Shown: positions 1 to 7,359 of the stretch, piece by piece
Layout of the letters: the number at the start of each line of letters is the position of its first letter
How positions within the stretch are numbered: position 1 is the stretch's first letter
NCBI GenBank assembly: GCA_031264885.1
Contig: JAISDM010000180.1
Location: forward strand, 1 to 9,714
Reading direction: 5' to 3'
Length of the DNA stretch: 9,714 bases
From: Peptococcaceae bacterium
GTDB lineage: Bacteria; Bacillota; Peptococcia; DRI-13; UBA5745
Made by a program: the position numbers and the translations under genes
Notes under the pieces: generated by a model
Databases searched by the model: none
What the model was told of the DNA's origin: nothing
What the model saw: the letters and a program-made list of their open reading frames with translations, nothing else

Positions 1-20
1 GACGGGCGCGTCTGTTTCCA

Positions 21-99
21 CCGTCATTCTGGGCTTGTCCCAGAATCCAGGTTCTTTGGTTTATCATTTTTGGATTCCGGCATAAAGCCGGAATGACGG
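21..99. repeat. Composite palindromic repeat of two facing hairpin units
   Basis: The outer ends are a perfect 9-base inverted repeat (CCGTCATTC at 21-29 and GAATGACGG at 91-99). Inside, GAATCCA (43-49) faces TGGATTC (71-77). Each half is itself a hairpin: TTCTGGG/CCCAGAA (27-33 with 39-45, 5-base loop) and TTCCGGC/GCCGGAA (75-81 with 87-93, 5-base loop). The two halves are diverged copies of one CATTC-stem-GAATCCA unit in opposite orientation. Short repeats of this general form are scattered between genes in many bacteria. Only one composite copy is in the window, so its dispersal in this genome is inferred. Confidence 0.7.
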
Positions 100-163
100 G
101 GGATAGACAAGCCCGGCAATATTTAAGGTGCGTCGGCATGTTGTGTTTCGCGCAAGGATTATT

Positions 164-187
164 GCGGTCCCGGGCGGTTCCGGGCGG
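164..187 (+). repeat. 24-base G+C-rich repeat, copy 1
   Basis: This unit consists of two tandem 10-base CGGTYCCGGG motifs followed by CGG. It matches the segment at 275-298 at 22 of 24 positions, in the same orientation; the two differences swap a C and a T between the tandem halves. It overlaps the start of the hairpin repeat at 181-206. It probably arose by local duplication or is part of a larger repeat family; no function can be assigned. Confidence 0.6.
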
Positions 188-206
188 CAGAATGCCGCCC
201 CTACGG
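181..206 (-). repeat. 26-base hairpin repeat, copy 1 (inverted relative to copy 2)
   Basis: The reverse complement of this stretch is identical over 26 bases to 7310-7335, between uvrA and uvrC. The core is a hairpin with an 8-base G+C stem (GGGCGGCA 182-189, TGCCGCCC 193-200) and a 3-base GAA loop, flanked on one side by CTACGG. Two exact copies about 7 kb apart in opposite orientation show a dispersed intergenic repeat rather than a gene-specific signal. There is no transposase or long terminal repeat, so it is not an insertion sequence. Confidence 0.8.
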
Positions 207-241
207 CGGGGGGGTATTGCTGCGAAGGAACCACCCCCTAC

Positions 242-260
242 CCCCTCCAGGGAGGGGAAT
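242..260 (+). repeat. CCCCT/AGGGG palindromic repeat, copy 1
   Basis: Seventeen of 19 bases match 9675-9693 in the same orientation, and the shared AAAAGATG that follows extends the similarity after a 3-base indel (copy 1 has GGG inserted at 261-263). CCCCT and AGGGG can pair across the short centre. It looks like a member of a small dispersed palindrome family. Unlike copy 2, no T tract flanks it, so a terminator role is unlikely here. Confidence 0.55.
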
Positions 261-274
261 GGGAAAAGATGGGC

Positions 275-298
275 GCGGTTCCGGGCGGTCCCGGGCGG
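275..298 (+). repeat. 24-base G+C-rich repeat, copy 2
   Basis: Same-orientation copy of 164-187, matching at 22 of 24 positions and likewise built from two CGGTYCCGGG units plus CGG. Its end merges into the left arm of the hairpin at 294-315. Function unknown. Confidence 0.6.
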
Positions 299-319
299 AA
301 TGTCGGCGTTCCGCCTTTT
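294..319 (+). terminator. Possible intrinsic terminator upstream of the operon
   Basis: GGCGGAA (294-300) pairs perfectly with TTCCGCC (309-315) across an 8-base loop, followed directly by TTTT (316-319) and a pyrimidine-rich stretch. The shape fits a weak Rho-independent terminator reading rightward and would insulate the protease operon from whatever lies upstream. The T tract is short and the left arm is part of a repeat, so it may be coincidental. Confidence 0.35.
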
Positions 320-388
320 CTCCTTCGGGTTATATTGACGGGCGGCGCGGCGTATATTAGAGGGTGTTCAGGTTCTAACAGAAAGCCG

Positions 389-1603
389 GTGAATGACTTG
401 GCTCGGTTTGAGCGGATTTTTGGATTGATCATATCCCTCGTTTTGGTTATATGCGTTTTGGTCACGGGCTTGTTCGGCGTGTTTTTTCTGCTGAATTTTG
501 AGGAAGTCCATACGCTGATGCGCCTGGTCAGTCTGATTAAATTGGAATATGTGGAACAGACGCCGATGAAGGATCTGCTCAAGGGCGCGGCCGCCGGTAT
601 GGTGGACGCCTTGGGCGACCCTTATTCGGTTTATATGGACGCGGGGGAGACCGGCTGGATTTACGATTATGTTCATGGGGTGACCGGCGGGATCGGGGTG
701 ACCTTCAGCGGCCAGAAGGATATGGAGGACCGCATCGTCATCCGTTCCATCCTGAAGGATTCCCCGGCGGAGCATGAGGGGCTTCAGGTGAACGACGCCA
801 TCATGGAGGTGGATGGGAAGGCTTTGTCGGGTTATTCGGCGGAGGAATCCATCGCTATGGTCAGAGGTGTGCCGGGAACTACGGTGGAATTGACGGTCTT
901 GCGTCCGGAGGAGCCGGAGCGGCTGAGGTTTACCTTAATTCGGGATGAGATTGATATCCCCACGTCTTCCGCGGGGATGCTGCCGGAAGAGGATACCCTG
1001 GACCGCAAGATCGGCTACTTGATGCTGGCCCGGTTTGCCAGCAACACGCCGGGTATGGTAGAGGAGCAGCTGCGGGATTTGGCGGATCAGGGGATGGAAG
1101 CCCTGATTCTGGATCTGCGGGATAATCCGGGGGGGGATGTGGCCAGCGTGACGAAGATTGCCCGTCACTTCATTCCCAATGGGGTTCTGGCGCGGCCCGT
1201 GTCCCGCGGCGGAGAGGCGGATGATTTCGTGGTGGAGGATTCGGAGATGCTCAAGCTGCCCTTTGTGATTTTGATCAACGGCGGCAGCGCCAGCGCTTCG
1301 GAGATATTGGCCGGCGCCGTTCAGGATTATCAGACGGGTGTGCTGGTGGGTACGAGAAGTTATGGGAAGGCGTCCATTCAAGTGATCTATAATCTGCCGG
1401 ACGGGGGCGGTTTGAAGATGACCATCGCCAAGTATCTGACGCCTGACGGCCGCGATATCGGCGGCGTGGGCATAGAACCGGATATTTCACTGGAGTTGGA
1501 CGCGGGGGACGCGGAGAACGGCGGGGACAGTCAATTGCGGCAGGCGGTACGGGTTTTGCTGGAACGGCTGGAGCCGGAAACGGAAGTTCCGAGGGCGTCA
1601 TAA
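389..1603 (+). CDS. ctpA: Membrane-anchored C-terminal processing protease (peptidase S41, CtpA/CtpB type)
   Basis: This is a serine endopeptidase of the carboxy-terminal processing family, expected to face the outside of the cytoplasmic membrane. In Bacillus the family member at the equivalent locus, CtpB, acts in sporulation signalling; the substrate here is unknown. The 404-residue product has an N-terminal membrane anchor (about 10-35), a PDZ domain (about 98-175, containing GGIGV at 100-104) and an S41 core. The catalytic set is clear: Ser302 in NGGSASASEI, Lys327 in YGK (25 residues later) and Gln331, the spacing known for CtpB. I chose GTG 389 because it lies just before the anchor and gives a normal length. 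An in-frame ATG at 128 would add 87 residues translated from repeats. The ribosome site is weak (AGAAAG, 3 bases away), and TTG 398 is an alternative. The stop overlaps the next start (TAATG). Confidence 0.9.
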   Translation: MNDLARFERIFGLIISLVLVICVLVTGLFGVFFLLNFEEVHTLMRLVSLIKLEYVEQTPMKDLLKGAAAGMVDALGDPYSVYMDAGETGWIYDYVHGVTGGIGVTFSGQKDMEDRIVIRSILKDSPAEHEGLQVNDAIMEVDGKALSGYSAEESIAMVRGVPGTTVELTVLRPEEPERLRFTLIRDEIDIPTSSAGMLPEEDTLDRKIGYLMLARFASNTPGMVEEQLRDLADQGMEALILDLRDNPGGDVASVTKIARHFIPNGVLARPVSRGGEADDFVVEDSEMLKLPFVILINGGSASASEILAGAVQDYQTGVLVGTRSYGKASIQVIYNLPDGGGLKMTIAKYLTPDGRDIGGVGIEPDISLELDAGDAENGGDSQLRQAVRVLLERLEPETEVPRAS

Positions 1604-2487
1604 TGCCGGATTTCGGTTTATGGGTATTTCTGGATGTCTTTCGGGAGTGGATATATTGGCTCATGGTGCTGGTCACCGGCGCCGTTTATTACCGAATCAC
1701 CTTAGATCCGGCCGAAGCCGGGTCTTTAACCTTTTTTTCGTGGATTGCCGGGGCGGTTGGCGGGCTGGCCGGCAGCCTCCTGCTGATACTGTCGGGCGTC
1801 GCCATTCAGCAGAGCACCTGCTTGTGGCTCCTGGGGATCACTTTCGCGCTGGGGCTGTTTCGGCGGCGGTTTATGTGTTTTGCTTACGCGGGGGGATTGT
1901 TGTCCGCGGTTTCTTTGCTTTTGGGGACGCCGCGGCTGGAGGCGCCCCAGATCATGGGCCTGGCGGCGGTGCTGCACTTGGTAGAGGCGCTCCTGATCGG
2001 GCTGATGGGCGCTTACAGGCCCATGGCGGCTTGCAGGCGGAATGGCCGGGGAGAATGGCTGCCCGCCTTGAGCCTGCGCAAGATTTGGCCGGTGCCTCTG
2101 ATGATGCTGGCGGCGGGCTATATCGCGCCCCGGGGGGGCGTCGCCGGCGTGATGGATATGCCTGCCTGGTGGCCGCTGATTCCCCAGGAGGCGGGGACCG
2201 AGATGGCTGCCGCGGGGGGCGAATGGGTGTATGTGATGTTTCCCGCCGCTGTGGCGCTGGGATACGGCGATGTGGCGCCGGGGGGGAACGGGCTGCGGCC
2301 GGCTGGGCGTTTGCTGAGGCCGCGGATCCGGAAAAATTGTCTGCAAATGGCGGGATACGGCGTTGTATTGCTGCTTCTGTGCGTATGGGCGGGGCATGTG
2401 CCGGCCCTTGTTTGGCTTCCGGTGTTGTTCGGGCCTGTTGCGCATGACGCGTTGTTTTGGTACAATGCTCATAAGGACAGATCGTAA
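1603..2487 (+). CDS. Polytopic membrane protein, MinJ-like family, lacking the usual PDZ domain
   Basis: A 294-residue integral membrane protein with about seven or eight hydrophobic segments (near 15-30, 44-68, 73-87, 91-108, 116-138, 162-175, 207-226 and 249-277). From memory of the family, the position between a ctp protease and uvrB and several segments (HLVEALLIGLMG at 125-136, IWPVPL at 161-166, WWPLI at 189-193, GYGD at 220-223, a PVAH near 278-281) resemble the membrane part of the PDZ-containing proteins of this locus in Bacillota, related in context to the division-site protein MinJ. Those proteins normally continue into a C-terminal PDZ domain; here the chain stops at KDRS soon after the last membrane segment. 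ATG overlaps the protease stop, and GAGGG (1591-1595) lies 7 bases upstream, so translation is probably coupled. A role in division or envelope organisation is inference; orthology rests on context and motif memory. Confidence 0.75.
   Translation: MPDFGLWVFLDVFREWIYWLMVLVTGAVYYRITLDPAEAGSLTFFSWIAGAVGGLAGSLLLILSGVAIQQSTCLWLLGITFALGLFRRRFMCFAYAGGLLSAVSLLLGTPRLEAPQIMGLAAVLHLVEALLIGLMGAYRPMAACRRNGRGEWLPALSLRKIWPVPLMMLAAGYIAPRGGVAGVMDMPAWWPLIPQEAGTEMAAAGGEWVYVMFPAAVALGYGDVAPGGNGLRPAGRLLRPRIRKNCLQMAGYGVVLLLLCVWAGHVPALVWLPVLFGPVAHDALFWYNAHKDRS
2438..2466 (+). promoter_or_regulatory. Possible internal promoter for uvrBAC
   Basis: TACAAT (2461-2466, five of six bases of the -10 consensus) lies 17 bases after TTGCGC (2438-2443, three of six bases of the -35 consensus), inside the 3' end of the membrane-protein gene. 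Transcription would start near 2473 and give a short leader containing the strong uvrB ribosome site. It would allow the repair genes to be expressed independently of the protease. No inverted GAAC-N4-GTTC LexA box is seen nearby. The match is suggestive only. Confidence 0.3.
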
Positions 2488-2508
2488 CAATGTCCTGGGA
2501 GGGATTGG

Positions 2509-4497
2509 ATGATGGACAAACCGTTTCGGGTCATTTCGGAATATACGCCCCAGGGCGACCAGCCGAAGGCCATCCGGGAACTGGCGGCGAATCTAAAAAA
2601 GAACGCGCGCAATCAGGTGCTTCTGGGCGCTACCGGCACGGGCAAAACCTTTACCATGGCTCATGTGATTCAGGAGATTCAGAAGCCCACCTTGGTCATG
2701 GCCCACAACAAGACCCTGGCCGCCCAGCTGTGCGCGGAGTTTAAGGAGTTTTTTCCGGAGAACGCGGTGGAATACTTTGTTTCTTATTATGATTACTACC
2801 AGCCGGAAGCCTATGTGCCTCAAAGCGATTTGTTTATCGAGAAGGACGCTTCCATCAACGATGAGATCGAGAAGCTCCGGCACTCCGCCACCGCCGCGCT
2901 GCTGGAGCGCCGGGACGTCATCGTGGTCGCCAGTGTGTCGTGCATCTATGGGCTGGGGTCGCCGGAGGAATACAAGGGGCTGATGCTCTCCTTGCGGGAG
3001 GGGCAGACCATCGACCGGGACGCGGTGCTGCGCCGGCTAATTGAGATGCAGTACGACCGGAACGATATCAACTTCATCCGCAGCACCTTTCGGGTGCGGG
3101 GGGACGTGGTGGAGATTTTTCCCGCGTCTTACAGCGAAAAAGCGGTGCGGGTCGAGTTCTTCGGGGATGAGATTGAGCGGATCGCGGAAGTGGACACGCT
3201 CACGGGGGAGATATTGAGCTTGCGCCGGCATGTGGGCATCTTCCCCGCCAGCCATTATGTGACCGCGCCGGAGACCTTGGAGCGGGCCATCGTGGATATC
3301 GAGGCGGAACTGAAAGAGCGGCTGGCGTACCTGGAGGGGCGCGGGCATCTGCTGGAAGCCCAGCGCCTCGGTCAGAGGACGCGTTATGATATTGAAATGA
3401 TGCGGGAAGTGGGCTACTGTTCCGGGATAGAGAATTATTCCCGGCATTTGATCGGGAAGAAAGCCGGCGAGCCGCCTTATACCCTGCTGGATTTCTTCCC
3501 GGAGGATTTCCTTATGATTATTGACGAGTCCCATGCCAGCGTGCCTCAGATCGGCGGGATGTACGAAGGCGACCGTTCCAGGAAGCAGACCCTGGTGGAT
3601 TTCGGGTTCCGCCTGCCGTCCGCTTTGGACAACCGTCCGCTGAAATTCAGCGAGTTTGAGGAGAGGATGGGGCAGACGGTCTATGTGTCCGCCACGCCGG
3701 GCCCTTATGAGATGAAGCGCTCCCCGGTGGTGGTGGAGCAGATCATCCGGCCCACGGGGCTGGTGGATCCGGAGATTACCGTCCGGCCCATACAGGGGCA
3801 GATCGACGATATGCTGGCGGAGATCCGGAAGCGGACCGCCAGGAGCGAGCGGATTCTGGTCACCACGCTGACGAAGAAGATGGCGGAGGATCTGACGGAT
3901 TATCTCAGAGACATGGGGGTCAAGGTGCGTTATCTTCATTCTGAGATCAAAACCCTGGAGCGGATGGAGATCATACGCGACTTGCGTTTGGGCGCCTTCG
4001 ACGTGCTGGTGGGCATCAATTTGCTGAGAGAGGGGCTGGACTTGCCGGAGGTCTCTCTGGTGGTGATCCTGGACGCGGACAAGGAAGGCTTCCTGCGCTC
4101 CGACCGGGCGATGATCCAGACCGCGGGCCGGGCCGCCCGGAACGTGCGGGGGCAGGTCCTCATGTACGCCGACACGGTTACGCCTTCCATGGCGCGGACC
4201 ATCGACGAGACCAACCGCCGCCGCGTCATTCAGCAGGCGCATAACGAAAAATACGGCATTGTGCCTCAGACCGTCCGGAAGGCGGTCCGGGACGTGATCG
4301 AGATGACCCATGTGGCGGAGGAGGAAAGCCCGGATTACCGGACGGTTCGTTCCATGAAGAAAGCGGAACTGAAGGATTATATCGGCAAGCTGGAAAAAGA
4401 AATGAGAGAAGCCGCGAAGGAATTGGCTTTTGAGCGGGCGGCCCAACTGAGGGATTTGATTCTGGAACTGAAGGGGACTTTATATGGCAAAGGATAA
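2509..4497 (+). CDS. uvrB: Excinuclease ABC subunit UvrB
   Basis: UvrB is the damage-verifying helicase-like subunit of cytoplasmic nucleotide excision repair. UvrA loads it at lesions, and it then recruits UvrC. The 662-residue length is standard. Visible motifs are Walker A GATGTGKT (40-47), the damage-probing beta-hairpin beginning at YYDYYQPEAYVP (93-104), the Walker B-type DESH (339-342), helicase motif VI QTAGRAAR (537-544) and a C-terminal UVR domain (about 618-655) that contacts UvrC. Two adjacent ATGs, 2509 and 2512, are both served by GGGAGGG (2497-2503), so the exact start is uncertain by one residue. It begins 21 bases after the membrane-protein gene and its end overlaps uvrA by 14 bases. 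Nothing in it looks damaged or unusual. Confidence 0.98.
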   Translation: MMDKPFRVISEYTPQGDQPKAIRELAANLKKNARNQVLLGATGTGKTFTMAHVIQEIQKPTLVMAHNKTLAAQLCAEFKEFFPENAVEYFVSYYDYYQPEAYVPQSDLFIEKDASINDEIEKLRHSATAALLERRDVIVVASVSCIYGLGSPEEYKGLMLSLREGQTIDRDAVLRRLIEMQYDRNDINFIRSTFRVRGDVVEIFPASYSEKAVRVEFFGDEIERIAEVDTLTGEILSLRRHVGIFPASHYVTAPETLERAIVDIEAELKERLAYLEGRGHLLEAQRLGQRTRYDIEMMREVGYCSGIENYSRHLIGKKAGEPPYTLLDFFPEDFLMIIDESHASVPQIGGMYEGDRSRKQTLVDFGFRLPSALDNRPLKFSEFEERMGQTVYVSATPGPYEMKRSPVVVEQIIRPTGLVDPEITVRPIQGQIDDMLAEIRKRTARSERILVTTLTKKMAEDLTDYLRDMGVKVRYLHSEIKTLERMEIIRDLRLGAFDVLVGINLLREGLDLPEVSLVVILDADKEGFLRSDRAMIQTAGRAARNVRGQVLMYADTVTPSMARTIDETNRRRVIQQAHNEKYGIVPQTVRKAVRDVIEMTHVAEEESPDYRTVRSMKKAELKDYIGKLEKEMREAAKELAFERAAQLRDLILELKGTLYGKG

Positions 4498-7300
4498 AAT
4501 TATCATCCGGGGGGCGCGCTCTCACAATCTGAAGAACATCGACGTGGACATCCCCAGGGATTCCCTGGTGGTGATCACGGGGCTGTCGGGCTCGGGGAAA
4601 TCCTCGCTGGCTTTTGACACGATCTACGCCGAAGGGCAGCGGCGTTATGTGGAGTCCCTCTCCTCTTACGCCAGGCAGTTCCTGGGCCAAATGGATAAGC
4701 CCGACGTGGATTACATCGAGGGGCTGTCCCCGGCCATCTCCATCGACCAGAAATCCACCAACAAAAACCCCCGGTCCACGGTGGGGACGGTGACGGAGAT
4801 TTACGATTACCTGCGTCTGCTCTATGCCCGGACGGGGCATGTCCACTGTCCCAAATGCGGGCAGCCGGTGAACCGGCAGACGGTGGAGCAGATGGTGGAT
4901 ATCCTCATGAAACGGCCCGACGGAAGCCGGGTTCAGGTATTGGCGCCCCTGGTGCGCGGGCGCAAGGGGGAATATCAGAAGACCTTTGAAACCATCCGCA
5001 AGGAAGGGTATGTCCGCGTCCGGGTGGACGGAGAGTTTCGGGAAGCCGCGGACGACATCAAGCTGGAAAAAAACAAGAAACACACCATCGAGGTGGTGGT
5101 GGACCGGATCATACTCAAATCCGGCGTGGAACAGCGCCTGGCCGGCTCTCTGGAATCGGCGCTGGCTCTGGCCGGGGGGATGGTGACCGTCTTCCATTCC
5201 GAAGCGGAAGAGGAGGTCTTCAGCGAGCGGTTTTCCTGTGTGAACTGCGGCATCAGCTTTGAGGAACTGTCGCCCCGGATGTTTTCCTTCAACAATCCCT
5301 ATGGGGCCTGTCCCACCTGCGGCGGATTGGGGATCAAAATGGAAGTGGATCCGAAGCTGGTGATTCCCAATGAAAACAAGACGCTGCGGGAGGGCGCCAT
5401 CGATCCGTGGCTGAAGGGTTTTTCCAGCTGGTATCAAAGCTTGCTGAACTCGGCCTGCACGTTCTTTAAGATCCCCATGGACGTTCCTTTCCGGGAGCTG
5501 ACGGACGCGCAAAAAAAGATCATCCTCTACGGCGCGCCGGAGAAGGTCACATTCCGCTACACCACCATGATCGGTGAAAACAAGACCTATCAGTCCAATT
5601 ATGAGGGCATCGTTACGGTGCTGGAGCGCCGCTTCCGGGAGACCCAGTCGGGCGCCGCGCGCTATGACATCGAGCAGTATATGTCCAGCATGGAATGCCC
5701 CGACTGCAAGGGGAACCGCCTGAAGCCGGAATCCCTGTCGGTCCTCATTCAAGACAAAAACATCATCGACGTCACCCGGTTGTCGGTGCGGGACGCTTTG
5801 GACTTTTTCGAGAATTTGAGCCTGACGGAGCGGGAAATGCTGATCGCCAGGCAAATCCTGAAAGAGATCAGGAGCCGGCTGGGCTTCCTGAATGCCGTGG
5901 GGCTGGATTATATGACCCTGCACCGGACGGCGGGGACTTTGTCCGGGGGGGAGGCCCAGCGGATACGGCTGGCGACCCAGATCGGCTCCAGCCTGATGGG
6001 GGTGCTGTACATCCTGGACGAGCCTTCCATCGGGCTGCACCAGCGGGATAACCGGCGGCTGATCGACACGCTGAAGACCCTCCGGGATTTGGGCAATACG
6101 GTACTGGTGGTGGAACACGACGAGGAAACCATCCGCGCCGCCGATCATATATTAGATATCGGGCCCGGCGCCGGTGTGGCCGGCGGCAGGGTGGTGGCGG
6201 AGGGGGATCAGACCGCGGTCATGAACAACGCCGATTCCATCACGGGGCAGTATCTTTCGGGCAGAAAGCACATCGACGTTCCGGCGGTCCGGCGGAAGCT
6301 CAACGGCAAATGGCTGACGGTCAAAGGCGCCCGCGAAAACAACCTGAAGGATATTACCGTGACGGTTCCTCTCAATGTGTTTACATGTGTCACGGGGGTC
6401 TCGGGTTCGGGCAAAAGCACCTTGGTCAACGAAATCCTGAAAAACAGCCTGCTCCACCAATTGCACGGGTCGCGGGCAAGGCCGGGAGATCATGACGGGA
6501 TATCCGGCATAGAATACTTGGATAAGGTGATCGATATTGATCAGTCCCCCATCGGCAGGACGCCCAGATCCAATCCGGCCACTTATACGGGGGTGTTTGA
6601 CCTGATCCGGACGGTGTATGCCCAGGCGCCGGAGGCCCGGGTGCGGGGCTACGGCCCGGGCCGGTTCAGCTTTAACGTGAAGGGCGGCCGCTGCGAGGCT
6701 TGCGCCGGGGACGGCATACTGAAGATTGAGATGCACTTCCTGCCGGATATTTATGTGCCCTGCGAGGTGTGCAAGGGCAAGCGATACAACCGGGAGACGC
6801 TGGAGGTAAGCTACAAGGGCAAAAACATCGCCGATGTGCTCGATATGACGGTGGATGAAGCGGTGACATTCTTTGAAAATCACCCCAAGATTTACAAAAA
6901 GCTGGAAACCCTGCGGGACGTGGGGCTGGGCTACATTAAGATGGGCCAGCCGGCGACCACCCTGTCCGGCGGCGAGGCGCAGCGGGTCAAACTGGCCACG
7001 GAGCTGGCCCGCCGGTCCACCGGCAAAACCCTGTATATTTTGGATGAACCCACCACCGGCCTCCATGTGGATGATATCGCCAAGCTGCTGAGGGTGCTGC
7101 ATCAGTTGGTGGAGCAGGGGGATACGGTGCTGGTGATCGAGCATAACCTGGATGTGATCAAGACGGCCGATTACTGCATCGACCTGGGACCCGAGGGCGG
7201 GGACAAGGGCGGCTGTGTGGTGGCGGCCGGAACGCCCGAGGCATTGGCCAAAGCGCCGGAAAGCTACACAGGCCGGTTCCTGAAGCCTGTGCTAAGGTAA
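4484..7300 (+). CDS. uvrA: Excinuclease ABC subunit UvrA
   Basis: UvrA is the dimeric ABC-type ATPase that scans DNA for distortions and hands lesions to UvrB. The 938-residue product has both nucleotide-binding modules complete. The first has Walker A GLSGSGKS (33-40), signature LSGGEAQ (486-492) and Walker B ILDEP (510-514). The second has Walker A GVSGSGKST (638-646), signature LSGGE (827-831) and Walker B ILDEP (852-856). Zinc-binding cysteine pairs are present at Cys252/255 with Cys276/279 and at Cys737/740 with Cys760/763; a further CPKC lies at 122-125. ATG 4484 is inside the end of uvrB, with AAGGGG (4471-4476) 7 bases upstream, so translation is coupled to uvrB. The C-terminus (GRFLKPVLR) is typical. 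No fusion or loss is seen. Confidence 0.98.
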   Translation: MAKDKIIIRGARSHNLKNIDVDIPRDSLVVITGLSGSGKSSLAFDTIYAEGQRRYVESLSSYARQFLGQMDKPDVDYIEGLSPAISIDQKSTNKNPRSTVGTVTEIYDYLRLLYARTGHVHCPKCGQPVNRQTVEQMVDILMKRPDGSRVQVLAPLVRGRKGEYQKTFETIRKEGYVRVRVDGEFREAADDIKLEKNKKHTIEVVVDRIILKSGVEQRLAGSLESALALAGGMVTVFHSEAEEEVFSERFSCVNCGISFEELSPRMFSFNNPYGACPTCGGLGIKMEVDPKLVIPNENKTLREGAIDPWLKGFSSWYQSLLNSACTFFKIPMDVPFRELTDAQKKIILYGAPEKVTFRYTTMIGENKTYQSNYEGIVTVLERRFRETQSGAARYDIEQYMSSMECPDCKGNRLKPESLSVLIQDKNIIDVTRLSVRDALDFFENLSLTEREMLIARQILKEIRSRLGFLNAVGLDYMTLHRTAGTLSGGEAQRIRLATQIGSSLMGVLYILDEPSIGLHQRDNRRLIDTLKTLRDLGNTVLVVEHDEETIRAADHILDIGPGAGVAGGRVVAEGDQTAVMNNADSITGQYLSGRKHIDVPAVRRKLNGKWLTVKGARENNLKDITVTVPLNVFTCVTGVSGSGKSTLVNEILKNSLLHQLHGSRARPGDHDGISGIEYLDKVIDIDQSPIGRTPRSNPATYTGVFDLIRTVYAQAPEARVRGYGPGRFSFNVKGGRCEACAGDGILKIEMHFLPDIYVPCEVCKGKRYNRETLEVSYKGKNIADVLDMTVDEAVTFFENHPKIYKKLETLRDVGLGYIKMGQPATTLSGGEAQRVKLATELARRSTGKTLYILDEPTTGLHVDDIAKLLRVLHQLVEQGDTVLVIEHNLDVIKTADYCIDLGPEGGDKGGCVVAAGTPEALAKAPESYTGRFLKPVLR

Positions 7301-7309
7301 AAAATGTAG

Positions 7310-7335
7310 CCGTAGGGGCGGCATTCTGCCGCCCG
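7310..7335 (+). repeat. 26-base hairpin repeat, copy 2, between uvrA and uvrC
   Basis: Exact 26-base match to the reverse complement of 181-206. The stem is GGGCGGCA (7316-7323) with TGCCGCCC (7327-7334) and a 3-base TTC loop. It occupies nearly half of the 59-base gap between uvrA and uvrC, ending about 11 bases before the uvrC ribosome site. It has no T tract, so it should not terminate transcription. It could stabilise the upstream mRNA end, give a processing point or affect the level of uvrC; these roles are inferred. Confidence 0.8.
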
Positions 7336-7346
7336 CCTTGAATGAT

Positions 7347-7353
7347 AAAGGAG
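7347..7353 (+). promoter_or_regulatory. Ribosome binding site deciding the uvrC start
   Basis: AAAGGAG lies 6 bases before ATG 7360, an ideal spacing. The upstream in-frame ATG at 7342 overlaps the approach to this site and has only repeat sequence before it, so translation should begin at 7360. Confidence 0.85.
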
Positions 7354-7359
7354 CGGACG

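Larger units (their letters stand above)
1..388. other. Gene-free leader region made of short palindromic repeats
   Basis: No convincing gene lies here. The stretch holds, in order, a composite palindrome (21-99), a G+C-rich 24-base repeat (164-187) overlapping a hairpin repeat (181-206), a CCCCT/AGGGG palindrome (242-260), a second 24-base repeat (275-298) and a terminator-like hairpin (294-319). An open frame continuous with the protease runs back to 128. Its translation is the repeats read as protein (runs such as VPGG), so I treat it as spurious. The region between about 320 and 388 must carry the operon promoter if there is one here, but no well-spaced -35/-10 pair is visible. Confidence 0.75.

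Noticed and set aside
93..338. 81-residue open frame on the plus strand at the left edge
   Set aside because: It is made of the palindromic repeats, lacks a ribosome site and has no recognisable domain.
335..358. TTGACG followed by TATATT as the promoter of the protease gene
   Set aside because: The two boxes are only 12 bases apart, too close for a standard sigma-A promoter; TATTAG at 355 gives 14, still short.
2257..2283. GYGDVAP resembling a potassium-channel selectivity filter in the membrane protein
   Set aside because: The preceding residues (AAVAL) do not form the TVG filter context, no pore helix arrangement is evident, and a GYGD near this position appears to belong to the MinJ-like membrane family itself.
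4226..6148. Long open frame on the minus strand opposite uvrB/uvrA
   Set aside because: It lies fully opposite two genes with clear motifs, has no recognisable domain, and its His/Pro/Gln/Arg-rich translation is what the complement of G+C-rich coding sequence gives.
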